A stretch of 64,000 nucleotides of DNA. Source: an uncultured Muribaculaceae bacterium (GTDB lineage: Bacteria > Bacteroidota > Bacteroidia > Bacteroidales > Muribaculaceae). The position numbers and the translations under genes were made by a program. Of the stretch, positions 15,102 to 23,940 are shown in pieces. Numbering within the stretch: position 1 is the first letter of the stretch; the number at the start of each line of letters is the position of its first letter. Below the pieces are notes generated by a model. That model worked only from the letters and a program-made list of their open reading frames with translations. It made no database searches and had not been told where the DNA came from. Location of the stretch: positions 67,422 through 131,421 of the forward strand of contig CAJTWH010000004.1 in the NCBI GenBank assembly GCA_910579995.1. Reading direction: 5' to 3'.

Positions 15102-17287
15102 GAGCCGAGTTCGAGTTGGTTTTTCACAAGATTGTAGTATGCGCCGCGTCGGGCGATGAGCTCGCTGTGAGTGCCCTCTTCGGCCACGCGTCCGCCCTCG
15201 AGCACCACAATCTTGCCGGCATTTCGGACCGTAGACAGGCGGTGGGCAACGACTACTACCGTGCGGCCGCGGTAGAATTGGTCGAGGTTCTCGACGATGG
15301 CGCGCTCGTTGGCGGCGTCGAGGGCGTTTGTAGCCTCGTCGAGGAATATGAAGTCGGGGTCTTTATATACGGCGCGGGCGATGAGTATGCGCTGCCGCTG
15401 CCCTTGGCTCAGCCCCACGCCGTCGCGCCCTATCAGGGTATTGTAGCGCAGGGGCAGGCTCATCACATAGTCGTGGATATTTGCTATGCGGGCGGCCTGT
15501 TCGAGGCGGTCGAGGTCTACCTCGCCGTCGCCCACGGCTATATTGCGGGCTATCGACTCGGAGAATATCACGCCATCCTGCATTACCACCCCGCAGTGCC
15601 GCCGCCACCACTTGAGATTATAGCCGGCGATATCGCGTCCACCGATGGTGATGGCTCCGGCCGACACCGGGTAATAGCCGAGCATGAGCTTGATCAGTGT
15701 TGTCTTGCCGCTGCCCGAGGCGCCCACTATGGCCGTCACCTTGCCCTCGGGAATGGAGAGCGACACACCGTCGATAGTCTTGCTGCGCGAGTGGGGGTCG
15801 TAGCTGAAATCGATGGCGTCGAGCTTTATGGAGTGCTCGCCGGCGTAGGCGGTGGCTTGGCTGCCGTCGGTCTCCTCGTTGCGCCCCTGATGTATCTCGT
15901 TGATACGCTCAAGCGATATCTTCACATCCTGCACCGAGTAGATAAACGACATCAGCTGGGCCACCGGCGAGTTGAGCTGCCCGATGATATACTGCACCGC
16001 CAGCATGGCGCCGAGGGTCATGCCGCCGTCGATAACGGCAGTGGCGGCAAGGACGGTGATGACGATGTTCTTCACCTCGTTGATAAATATCGAGCCGGCC
16101 TCCTGCGACTGCTGAAGCTTGAGCGAGCGCATTTCAACCTCGAAGAGGTCGGCCTGCGTGTCTTCCCACTCCCAGCGTCGGCGCTGCTCGCAGTCCTGAA
16201 GCTTGATTTCCTGCATAGAGGTGATAAACTGATAGGTGCGGTTCTGATTCTTGGCCTGCTGCTCGAAGAGCTCATAATCGAGCACCTTGCGCTTGCCCAA
16301 GAACACCGATATCCACACGCCATAAACCACGCTGCCGATGATAAAGACAGTGAAAATCAGCTTGTCATATACAAAAAGCACCGCGCCGAACACCATGAAG
16401 CTCAACAGCGAGAACACTATGCCGAGCACCTGCCCGGTAAGGAAGGACTGCACCCTCGAGTGGTCGCCTATGCGCTGGAGCAGGTCGCCCATGAGCTTGG
16501 TGTCGAAAAACGACATCGGCAGCCTCAGCAGCTTGATGAAGAAATCGCTCACCAGCGAGATGTTGATCCGCATGGATATGTGGAGCAAGAGCCAACGGCG
16601 TATGAAGTCGGTGGCCGTTCGGCCTGCCACTATCATCAGCTCGCCCAAGAGTATGAGCCATATCAGGCGTATGTCGCTGTGGGCTATGCCCTTGTCGACT
16701 ATCCACTGGGTGAGGAAAGGCATTATCAGCTGCAGCACGCAGCCAAGGAGCAGTCCTGCCGCTATCTGGGCGAAATATTTACGGTACTCCAAGATATACC
16801 CCCACAAGAAGCGCCAAGAGCGCGGTGCGCACTCATCGTCGGCGCCGGCCCGGAATCCCTCGCCCGGCTCGAAGAACATGGCAATGCCCTTTTCCTCGCC
16901 TCCCGACGAAGTAGAGAGCCAATGCCTTGCGAACTCCCCGCGGCTGTAGCTTATCCGCCCCTTGCCCGGGTCGGCGATGTAGAAGCGCCGGCCCCCGCGG
17001 CTCACCTTGTAGAGCACCACGAAGTGATTCTGATTCCAATGCAGAATGCACGGCAGTGGCTGCTGCGCCAAAGCGTCGATACCCACACGGGCAGCCTCGG
17101 CCTCAAGCCCCATGGCCTCGGCGGCGTCTTTGACGGCGAGCAGCGACACGCCCTCGGTAGTGGCGAAGCACAGCCGCGAGAGCGACTCTACGGTGCAGCG
17201 GCGCCCGTGATAATTGCATATCATGGCCAGTGAGGCTATGCCACACTGCATAGCGTCGCGCTGCCGTATGAGCCTCAGTTTCCTCAT
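15098..17287 (-). CDS. Peptidase-containing ABC transporter (C39 bacteriocin/peptide exporter)
   Basis: A 729-aa full exporter of the PCAT class that cleaves a double-glycine leader and exports the peptide. Residues 1 to about 130 are a C39 peptidase: catalytic Cys15 in RDAMQCGIASLAMIC, His in NQNHFVVLY, Asp in YIADPGKG. About 165-445 is the transmembrane domain. About 480-729 is the ATPase: Walker A GASGSGKTTL, signature GLSQGQRQRI, Walker B FIFLDEAT, H-loop VVAHRLS. All catalytic residues are visible. No precursor peptide with a GG leader was found between the neighbouring genes, so its cargo is unknown or elsewhere. It overlaps the barrel protein and HlyD stub by 4 nt each. Confidence 0.93.
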   Translation of the reverse strand: MRKLRLIRQRDAMQCGIASLAMICNYHGRRCTVESLSRLCFATTEGVSLLAVKDAAEAMGLEAEAARVGIDALAQQPLPCILHWNQNHFVVLYKVSRGGRRFYIADPGKGRISYSRGEFARHWLSTSSGGEEKGIAMFFEPGEGFRAGADDECAPRSWRFLWGYILEYRKYFAQIAAGLLLGCVLQLIMPFLTQWIVDKGIAHSDIRLIWLILLGELMIVAGRTATDFIRRWLLLHISMRINISLVSDFFIKLLRLPMSFFDTKLMGDLLQRIGDHSRVQSFLTGQVLGIVFSLLSFMVFGAVLFVYDKLIFTVFIIGSVVYGVWISVFLGKRKVLDYELFEQQAKNQNRTYQFITSMQEIKLQDCEQRRRWEWEDTQADLFEVEMRSLKLQQSQEAGSIFINEVKNIVITVLAATAVIDGGMTLGAMLAVQYIIGQLNSPVAQLMSFIYSVQDVKISLERINEIHQGRNEETDGSQATAYAGEHSIKLDAIDFSYDPHSRSKTIDGVSLSIPEGKVTAIVGASGSGKTTLIKLMLGYYPVSAGAITIGGRDIAGYNLKWWRRHCGVVMQDGVIFSESIARNIAVGDGEVDLDRLEQAARIANIHDYVMSLPLRYNTLIGRDGVGLSQGQRQRILIARAVYKDPDFIFLDEATNALDAANERAIVENLDQFYRGRTVVVVAHRLSTVRNAGKIVVLEGGRVAEEGTHSELIARRGAYYNLVKNQLELGS

Positions 17288-19383
17288 TTAAGAATGGCGC
17301 TGCTGCCAGCTGAGCCGCCGCCGATCTCGTCGCCCCGCTGCACTTTTTTGCCGTAACCGAAGGTGTAGGTGACTTTCGCGCCGAAGTTGGCGTGATAGGC
17401 TTTGGCCATTGACTTCCTGTCGAAGCTGTAGTAAGGGCTGATAAATGATTCGTGGATATTATCCCATGAATAGCGGAAGAAATTCGACGCGCACACTGAT
17501 ACATTCCAAGTGCCGTTGCCCCAGCCGAATTTGAGTAGATATTTGTCCGGATAGCGGCAGACAATGGCTCCCTGCTGCGTCTGCTCACGCTCGGAAGTGG
17601 CATAATAGCCTGAAAGATAGCAGTTGCCGAAATAGTATGACAGCTCAATGGAGCACGTCAACACACTTTTCTTCCATTCGTATGAGCCTGTGGTGTTGTA
17701 ATACCAATACTGGGGGCGGAGTGTGGCCACAAGTTTACGGTCGAACAGACGTGCCGTGGCGCTCGCACCTATCATTGCTCTGTGATAATTGCCGTCGTTG
17801 AGATAGCGGCGCAGCATAGTGCCGTCGGGGCCGTCGGGGGTATAGCGGTTGACTATGCGGTCGTTGAGCCAGACATACGTGGCTTCGACTCCCATTTGCC
17901 ACCGGTTTGAAGGCAGCCATGTATACGCCACGCCCGGATTAAGGTAACCGTAACTATTGAGAAGAGGGTTGCCTGTATACCACATCAGCTCATTCTGCTG
18001 CAACATATTGGGGCTCTTTTGCGATGATGTGGGGATATCCCGCATATAATTGGCGTAGGCATAGAGCTGATGTTTATTATTGGGTGCCCATGAGAAATAG
18101 TATTGCAGGTAAGGGTAGCTTTGGTCGTTGTGTATGCCTGAAATCTTGGAGAGATTCCACATCCAGCTCAGGTTTATGCCGGTAGATATTTTAGAGAGCT
18201 TGACATGGTAGCCGAGGACTCCAAAAAATACGCCGACCGAATAATTCTGCTTTGATGGCGAACTTCCGTAATAGTTGATATTTGTCCAAGTCTGAACAGC
18301 TCCTCCTTGGATAAACAGAGTATGGATATTGTTTAACATCCAGTTCAGCTTTGGATAGACGCCGACGGTGTTGCTGGTTTCTTTTGCATTGTTTACGATA
18401 TCAACATTTTGGCCGGCAGAGTATTGCGAGTTGACGTCGTTGTGATAATTGCTGTATTGGATGAATGTGTTGAAAGATATCTTATCAGAAAATATCTTGA
18501 AGATATTGCCATTGTAGTTGAATGTGCCGCTGTGTGAGTCGCTTGCCGAAATAGAATTGGCGGAGCCGTTGATTTTGGGGCGGAAACTGAGGCTCGATAT
18601 GTAGCTGTTGCGCGGAGTATTGTTGAGCGTGTAGTATACAGAGTTGGTAATCTGCAGCTTGTCGGTGTTGTAGAGGGCTCGGAATGAGAAACTGTTATTA
18701 TTGTTGCGGTAACGCGACGATTCGGTTGCCGACCGGCGCTCGATGGTCTGCGGGCCTTGGCCGTAGAGGTCATCAAATCTGAATGTCTCGGTCGACACTG
18801 AACCGCTGTGACGGTTGGTACGGTAATTCTCCGAGGCGTAGGCGTCGAAAGTCATTTTCTTATATGTGAACTTTGAGAATACAGAGGCGTCGGTATTGTT
18901 TGAGCCAATGATGTTTTTCTCGCCCGTCACTTTGGTATATCCTCCCCACTCATACTTCTGCATTATGAAGTTGACCACATACCGTGCGCCCTGAAAGCGC
19001 GGGTCGGTGGGGTTGACATAATACTCCACTTTCTTTACATCCTGAGTGCGCATGCCTTGCAGATTTTGCGCGTCGGCAGCTACAAAGTCGATATATATCG
19101 ACACCTCCTGCCCTGTGCTGGTTTTTACGCTGCCGTCAATGGGGTTGACATTGAGCTGGGGTATCGACATGTGGAAAAGCAACGAGGTAGCGTCCTGTGC
19201 GGCGTTTTTCGCACGCTTCATCGGTATATAGGTCGACACCTCGGCCGAGGTGGATTGGTTCGCCCCCTCTACGACTATCTCTTTGAGCTCCGTAGGCGTT
19301 TCGTCGTCGGGCACGCTGTCGGTCGGTTCTTCGGCAAAAACGGCTAATGGGGAAAGACATATAAACAACAAAAATTTCTTCAT
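17284..19383 (-). CDS. TonB-receptor-like outer-membrane beta-barrel protein
   Basis: A 699-aa protein with a Sec signal peptide (MKKFLLFICLSPLAVFAEEP). A TonB-box-like segment follows (LKEIVVEGA), then a plug-like region (DATSLLFHMSIPQLNVNPID, DVKKVEYYVNPTDPRFQGAR), and about 500 residues of alternating aromatic strands typical of a barrel. It lacks the carboxypeptidase-like N-terminal domain of SusC proteins. Its overlap with the C39 exporter suggests a linked role in peptide release or uptake. Codon use is AT-richer in the barrel than in the flanking housekeeping genes. Confidence 0.8.
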   Translation of the reverse strand: MKKFLLFICLSPLAVFAEEPTDSVPDDETPTELKEIVVEGANQSTSAEVSTYIPMKRAKNAAQDATSLLFHMSIPQLNVNPIDGSVKTSTGQEVSIYIDFVAADAQNLQGMRTQDVKKVEYYVNPTDPRFQGARYVVNFIMQKYEWGGYTKVTGEKNIIGSNNTDASVFSKFTYKKMTFDAYASENYRTNRHSGSVSTETFRFDDLYGQGPQTIERRSATESSRYRNNNNSFSFRALYNTDKLQITNSVYYTLNNTPRNSYISSLSFRPKINGSANSISASDSHSGTFNYNGNIFKIFSDKISFNTFIQYSNYHNDVNSQYSAGQNVDIVNNAKETSNTVGVYPKLNWMLNNIHTLFIQGGAVQTWTNINYYGSSPSKQNYSVGVFFGVLGYHVKLSKISTGINLSWMWNLSKISGIHNDQSYPYLQYYFSWAPNNKHQLYAYANYMRDIPTSSQKSPNMLQQNELMWYTGNPLLNSYGYLNPGVAYTWLPSNRWQMGVEATYVWLNDRIVNRYTPDGPDGTMLRRYLNDGNYHRAMIGASATARLFDRKLVATLRPQYWYYNTTGSYEWKKSVLTCSIELSYYFGNCYLSGYYATSEREQTQQGAIVCRYPDKYLLKFGWGNGTWNVSVCASNFFRYSWDNIHESFISPYYSFDRKSMAKAYHANFGAKVTYTFGYGKKVQRGDEIGGGSAGSSAILK

Positions 19384-19421
19384 AATGCTGAGAATAGATT
19401 GAAAAATAAGGAATTGAAAAG

Positions 19422-19429
19422 CAAAAGTA
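19422..19429 (-). promoter_or_regulatory. -7 box for the barrel/exporter operon
   Basis: Minus-strand TACTTTTG, about 38 nt before the barrel protein's ATG. The matching -33 is only ATTG-like at 20 nt spacing. It suggests the barrel, exporter and stub can be transcribed apart from the SPASM gene. Confidence 0.4.
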
Positions 19430-19448
19430 AATAAACTTTAGCAAACAA

Positions 19449-20396
19449 TCAATAGCTTAATGGAAATTTCAATTCCGGAGCAAGTGTGCAGCGCGGGTCG
19501 GGATAATCCCAATTGTCATAGCCGTATGCCTTAAGCACTTTTACAGCGCACCTTCGGTTACTTGCACTGCAAGATTCAAAGAATGAGCATGACTTGCATT
19601 TGCTTTCTTCTCTGAAATCCTTTTCAGTCCTATGAATTATCTCGTTGACTCTCGGAGACCTCCATATCTCCTCTATTGTATTTTTGGTAAGATCCCCGAC
19701 AATAAACTCCGGATGCCAATAAAGCTGCTCGCAAGACGATACTTTTCCATCAGGAAGAATAAACATAAGTCTCGACAGATAACCGCACAAACCACCGTCG
19801 AAACATGGCTCTTTCGGTGAGATATGATGAAATTTTTGATCGAGAACATTGGCACTGAATATTATTCTCCTCCCAAAAGATTCTACAAGGGTGTCTTTAA
19901 CATATTTCCTTATATCCTCCAATTGTTGCCGTGAAGCCATGACTTCCTGAAATCTTTTGGTTGAATACAACGACAGTTCAGGAACTCGGATTTCCCAATA
20001 TTCAAAATTATTTATTGTCTTGAACAGTTCAGCCAACCTCTCAAGATTGTGCTCTGTGGCTGTATCTTTGGTAAGTATGGTGTCAATCTGTATCTTAAAA
20101 CCGGCTTCATCAAGTCTCTTTATGCCCTCTATAACTTGCTGCAGGTAATTGCCACCGACGCGTATAGTGTGGTTTACCACGTCGGCATCAAGGCTGTCAA
20201 GCGATATCTGCACCACATTTTTATATCCCGTTTTCTTAAGCTTGGCTACAATAGACTCGCTTACAGGCAGATCTCGTTTCTTTTCCCGATTCTCTACTTG
20301 AGTTAGTGTGATTGAATATATAGAGGCAATCGAACTTGCAACTATATTGAAACTCATCACGACAATAAAGGCTAATAATATTGATATTCTTTTCAT
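19449..20396 (-). CDS. SPASM/radical-SAM-derived protein lacking the CxxxCxxC motif, with signal-peptide-like N-terminus
   Basis: 315 aa. Residues about 47-215 match the second half of a radical-SAM barrel (VVQISLDSLDADVVNHTIRV, then GIKRLDEAGFKIQIDTIL). The C-terminus is a SPASM domain with several cysteines (CFDGGLCGYLSRLMFILPDG, KVSSCEQLYW, CKSCSFFESC). The first half of the barrel, including the CxxxCxxC loop that holds the catalytic 4Fe-4S cluster, is missing. In its place is MKRISILLAFIVVMSFNIVA, which looks like a Sec signal. Classical radical chemistry is therefore not expected. It has its own promoter. It may be a pseudogene, an N-terminal fusion, or a pseudo-rSAM partner of peptide maturation. 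Confidence 0.7.
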   Translation of the reverse strand: MKRISILLAFIVVMSFNIVASSIASIYSITLTQVENREKKRDLPVSESIVAKLKKTGYKNVVQISLDSLDADVVNHTIRVGGNYLQQVIEGIKRLDEAGFKIQIDTILTKDTATEHNLERLAELFKTINNFEYWEIRVPELSLYSTKRFQEVMASRQQLEDIRKYVKDTLVESFGRRIIFSANVLDQKFHHISPKEPCFDGGLCGYLSRLMFILPDGKVSSCEQLYWHPEFIVGDLTKNTIEEIWRSPRVNEIIHRTEKDFREESKCKSCSFFESCSASNRRCAVKVLKAYGYDNWDYPDPRCTLAPELKFPLSY

Positions 20397-20419
20397 AAGT
20401 ATAGTTTATTGGTACACCG

Positions 20420-20450
20420 CAAAAGTATAGACAAAAAGAAAAACCAGAAA
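20420..20450 (-). promoter_or_regulatory. Promoter for the SPASM gene
   Basis: Minus strand: -7 box TACTTTTG (20427-20420) with TTTC as -33 (20450-20447) at 19-nt spacing. Predicted leader under 20 nt. Confidence 0.45.
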
Positions 20451-20455
20451 ATAAA

Positions 20456-20505
20456 CGAGTTCGGAAAAAGTTCGCATTTTAAAATGCGAACTTTTTCCGA
20501 ACTCG
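20456..20505. terminator. Perfect 50-bp palindrome, probable strong terminator
   Basis: Two 25-nt arms with no spacer; the left arm is CGAGTTCGGAAAAAGTTCGC plus ATTTT, the right its exact complement. It lies just after the stop of the TPR/HTH gene (minus strand) and before the SPASM promoter. Lacking a canonical T-run it could instead be a protein-binding site or a small mobile palindrome. Confidence 0.5.
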
Positions 20506-20534
20506 CTCAAGAGCCCTTATGAATTTTAATTATC

Positions 20535-22208
20535 TTATAATAAATAAATTAGGGTGTCTAATTCTTTTATATCACGGTTTTCACCGAACACTCTTTTCAA
20601 CAGCCGTTCGCGTCGGGTTGAAATTGTGCTTTTGGAGCGGTTGACTAAAAATGTCATCTGAGTTGGTTGAATTCCGTACCTTATCAACAAGGCTGTATGG
20701 TAGTCAAGAGGCGAGAGTTTGCCTAAAGATAGAATTTGTAAATGCAGTTTGAAATGTGGGGAGCATTTTAATAAATCCTCTTCCATAAGTTGCCACAGCG
20801 GGTCTTGATCTTTTATGCTTTTATTTTGAGATATTAAGGTTTGCAGTTCTTGGTATGATTGCGTGTGAATCAGAAATGAGTTTCTCTTCTCGATAACGGA
20901 ATCGTCGGAAATTGCTCTAAATTCGGATTCGATACGTTGACGTAAATCGTATTCTGTAGGAAAAATATCTGAGCTGTTATCTTTCTGCGAGTCTGTACCG
21001 TTTCGTTCATTGAGTTCTTTGATACGGTCGAGCGCTATCTGAAGTCTGATGATATTGTTTTTATTTCGACCTTTTAAATATAAAATCACTATCAAGCAGA
21101 TTAATATTGTGAAAATTGAGGCTACCAGAATATACAGGAGAGTCTTTTTTGACTTTTCGGCTTCTTCTCTCAAGCGGTCGTGTACTTCATAATTGTGCAT
21201 AGACCGTTGATATACTGCAAAATCCTCTCCATGCCCGGTATACTCCTCTTCCAATTTGGCTAAATATCTCGAATAATATAAGTCGATACTATCCGGAACT
21301 ATATAAGTGCGGAGTTGGGGTTTCAGGAGCAGACGATAGGCATCGAGTTTGTAGTTTGGGTAATCGTTTGTCCGCAGTTCTTCTGCATATAAGAATGCTG
21401 TATCCATTATGCCGGCCTTGAAATATATCTCTGCAGAATACGACAAGAAATAATTATAGGTAAGAGAGTCCAAGTGCTCTTTTATTCCACGGCTATAGCA
21501 TAGAGCGGAATCTATCTCACCTTTTTCAAATTTAATTGCAGAAATATCTAATTTGGTCTCTGCCGTAAGTTCTGGGCTAATGCTCAAACTTTTATCCAAT
21601 GCCTTTCTAAATATATCCTCTGCCCTATCAAGACTATCGGCACGCATATAGATACCTCCGAGGAGCTGGAGGTCGTATACAAAATTGATGGAGTCGTTTA
21701 ATCTTCGGTCAATATCCAGTACCTCTTCGAGATAAGGAATTGCCTCATTATATAGGCGTAATGTATTGAGCAGGCGGCCGGTTTGGCTTAGGATGTTGCC
21801 GCGGAGTTGGTGCTTGTCGGCGGGGAGCTCGGCGAGTGCGTCTTGGTAGTAGCGCAGGGCTGTGGGGTAGTCGCCGAGGTCGTTGTATACGCGGCCGGCA
21901 TAGTAGAGCGCCTCGGGGTAGTAGGCGGGGCGGCGGTGCGAGGCGCAATAGTTGAGCACGCCGATAATGAGGGTGTCGGTAGAGTGGGCGATATATGATT
22001 TATCGTCGGCCTTTACGCGCATGTAGTCATAGAACCGTGCGTCGGCCTCGGAGAGCGCGGCGCGGTCGATGGCGGCGAGGGAGTCGACGGCCTCGGCGGG
22101 TATGGAGTCGAGCAGGGCCGATATGCGGGCGAGGCGCGGCGAGGGCTGCCATGTGCATGAGCACAGCATGAACAACGCCGACAATATGCCTATAATATAT
22201 TTGGTCAA
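20535..22208 (-). CDS. TPR lipoprotein with transmembrane helix and C-terminal HTH-like region
   Basis: 557 aa. A lipoprotein-type signal (GILSALFMLCSCTWQ) is followed by tetratricopeptide units (YPEALYYAGRVYNDLGDYPT, YNEAIPYLEEVLDIDRRLND, RAEDIFRKALDKS). One transmembrane helix lies at about 372-391 (LLYILVASIFTILICLIVIL), then a coiled stretch and a C-terminal domain resembling a LuxR-like HTH (PTQMTFLVNRSKSTISTRRE). This matches a class of Bacteroidetes membrane-bound regulators that sense from the envelope. DNA binding is inferred. The first 150 codons are GC-rich like the genome core; the rest is AT-rich, suggesting a mosaic gene. It precedes the peptide-export locus and may regulate it. 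Confidence 0.75.
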   Translation of the reverse strand: MTKYIIGILSALFMLCSCTWQPSPRLARISALLDSIPAEAVDSLAAIDRAALSEADARFYDYMRVKADDKSYIAHSTDTLIIGVLNYCASHRRPAYYPEALYYAGRVYNDLGDYPTALRYYQDALAELPADKHQLRGNILSQTGRLLNTLRLYNEAIPYLEEVLDIDRRLNDSINFVYDLQLLGGIYMRADSLDRAEDIFRKALDKSLSISPELTAETKLDISAIKFEKGEIDSALCYSRGIKEHLDSLTYNYFLSYSAEIYFKAGIMDTAFLYAEELRTNDYPNYKLDAYRLLLKPQLRTYIVPDSIDLYYSRYLAKLEEEYTGHGEDFAVYQRSMHNYEVHDRLREEAEKSKKTLLYILVASIFTILICLIVILYLKGRNKNNIIRLQIALDRIKELNERNGTDSQKDNSSDIFPTEYDLRQRIESEFRAISDDSVIEKRNSFLIHTQSYQELQTLISQNKSIKDQDPLWQLMEEDLLKCSPHFKLHLQILSLGKLSPLDYHTALLIRYGIQPTQMTFLVNRSKSTISTRRERLLKRVFGENRDIKELDTLIYLL

Positions 22209-22261
22209 TCTAAATTCTTAAACAACATAAACTGCGCTCAAAGCGCGTTAAACCACAAGTA

Positions 22262-22570
22262 TCGCAAGCTTAAATTGAACAGGCAAAGAAGATTTAAAAG
22301 GCAATTGCCTGTGGCAGGCAAGAGAATACCTTTCAAATATTCAGGTTTCGCTAGTTGGCTTGCAACTTGAAAACTTGAGGTTTAAAGCGCCTTGGCGCAG
22401 TTTATCAAGTTTAGAGAGTTTACATTTACCAAGATTTCTAAACTTCTTAAACATTTTAAACTCAAAATAAACAAGTTTCGCATGCGAAACTAAAAGGCTG
22501 TTATCTTGCCTTATTACCTTTATTCCCTTTTTTGCCTGACTGAAGTGTAGCTTGCGAAACTTCAGTCAAT
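22262..22570. repeat. Composite repeat with nested family B element (copy 2); fills the gap 22209-22569
   Basis: Outer parts at 22275-22330 and 22498-22545 are inverted copies of 24837-24893 and 24765-24811. Between them sits a complete family B element (22341-22491; ends AGGTTTCGC and GCGAAACT; core AACTTGAGGTTTAAAGCGCC). At the 24.8-kb copy only 25 nt lie between the corresponding blocks, so this is an occupied site and that an apparent empty one. GCGCTC-AAA-GCGC at about 22236-22247 is another small hairpin. No gene is seen in the gap. Confidence 0.72.
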
Positions 22571-23940
22571 TATATAGCAATGTCGGTCATGTGGCGGAGG
22601 AAGAAGGTGGCCACCTGCACGTAGATGATGATACCGAAGAGGTCGTTCATAATCTGGATGAAGGGGCCTGTGGCGAGGGCCGGGTTGATGTGTATCTTCT
22701 CGAGCGTGAGGGGTATGACAGTGCCTAAAATCGAGGCGAACATCACCACCATGAAAAGCGACACTGCCACCGAGAGGGTCACGGCAAGCTCATCGGGCAT
22801 GACGATGAGGTTATAGACGAGCACTACGGCCGATATCACCGTGGCGTTGAGCAGGCCGATGAGCGTCTCCTTGCCCAGCTGCTTGGTAAACTCCTTGATT
22901 TCGAGCGAACCGTTGGCGAGGCCCTGCACGACGATGGCCGAGGCCTGCACGCCTACATTACCGCCCGTGCCGCCGATGATGGGGATGAAGAGGGCGAGGG
23001 CCGTGACAGCCTGCAGCTGAGCCTCGAAAGCACCGAGTATCACAGAGGCGAGGATACCTGAGGCTATGCCGATGAGGAGCCAAGGTATGCGGGCCTTGGT
23101 CTGGGCGAAGACAGAGTCGTCGGCGTCGACGTCGCTCGAGATACCCGAGGCCAACTGATAGTCGCGCTCGCTCGACTCGCGCACCTGATCCATGACGTCG
23201 TCGACGGTGATACGTCCGAGCAAGCGGCCTATCGAATCGACTACGGGCATTGCCACAAGGTCGTATTTCTCGAAGTCGAGGGCCACCTCGTCGATGGGGG
23301 TGTCGGCTTTTACGCTCACGGGGTCGGCCTCCATGACGTGTTTGATTTTCGACACCGAGGGATGGGTGAGCATCATCTTCAGGGGCAGAGTGCCGCGCAG
23401 GCGATAGTCATTGTCAACGACATAGACATAGTAAATCTCGTCCATATCCTCGGCCTGCAGGCGCATTTGCTTGATACACTCGGGCATTGACCAGTTTTCA
23501 TTTACGACTATCATCTCGGTGCCCATGAGGCCGCCGGCGGTGTCTTCGTCGTATTTGAGAAGGTCGATGATGTCGCCGGCCTGCTCCACGTCGTCGAGGT
23601 GCGAGATAATCTCGTCGCGCTCCTCGGCGTCGAGCTGCTGTATGAGGTCTACGGCGTCGTCGGTGTCGAGGTGGTCGATCTGCTTGGCAATCTCCTCGGC
23701 GGGCATGTCCTCGATAATCTTGAGTCGCTCATCCTCGTCGAGCTCCATGAGCACGTCGGCGGCGGTCTCCTCGTCGAGGAGCTTGAAGATATATTCGGCC
23801 CGGTCGGTGTCGAGCTGCTGTATGAGTTCGGCAAGGTCGGCGGGGTGTAGGTCGGCGAGCTCGGCGCGCACTGCCTCGCTGTCGCCGGCGGATATGATGT
23901 CGCTGATATGCTGGATATCTTCCTGTGTGAATTCTTTCAT
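22570..23940 (-). CDS. mgtE: Magnesium transporter MgtE
   Basis: A 456-aa inner-membrane Mg2+ channel. The acidic N-terminal superhelix (residues about 1-130; LDEDERLKIIEDMPAEEIAK) and tandem CBS domains (about 135-255) form the Mg2+ sensor that gates the pore. Five transmembrane helices follow (about 285-450; IPWLLIGIASGILASVILGA, IIGGTGGNVGVQASAIVVQG, AVSLFMVVMFASILGTVIPL). Its ATG overlaps the rsmA stop (4 nt), so the two are co-transcribed. Confidence 0.96.
   Translation of the reverse strand: MKEFTQEDIQHISDIISAGDSEAVRAELADLHPADLAELIQQLDTDRAEYIFKLLDEETAADVLMELDEDERLKIIEDMPAEEIAKQIDHLDTDDAVDLIQQLDAEERDEIISHLDDVEQAGDIIDLLKYDEDTAGGLMGTEMIVVNENWSMPECIKQMRLQAEDMDEIYYVYVVDNDYRLRGTLPLKMMLTHPSVSKIKHVMEADPVSVKADTPIDEVALDFEKYDLVAMPVVDSIGRLLGRITVDDVMDQVRESSERDYQLASGISSDVDADDSVFAQTKARIPWLLIGIASGILASVILGAFEAQLQAVTALALFIPIIGGTGGNVGVQASAIVVQGLANGSLEIKEFTKQLGKETLIGLLNATVISAVVLVYNLIVMPDELAVTLSVAVSLFMVVMFASILGTVIPLTLEKIHINPALATGPFIQIMNDLFGIIIYVQVATFFLRHMTDIAI

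Noticed and set aside
15116..17233. A 705-codon open frame on the plus strand opposite the C39 exporter
   Set aside because: It mirrors the exporter exactly and has no signal, motif or start context; an artefact of codon bias.
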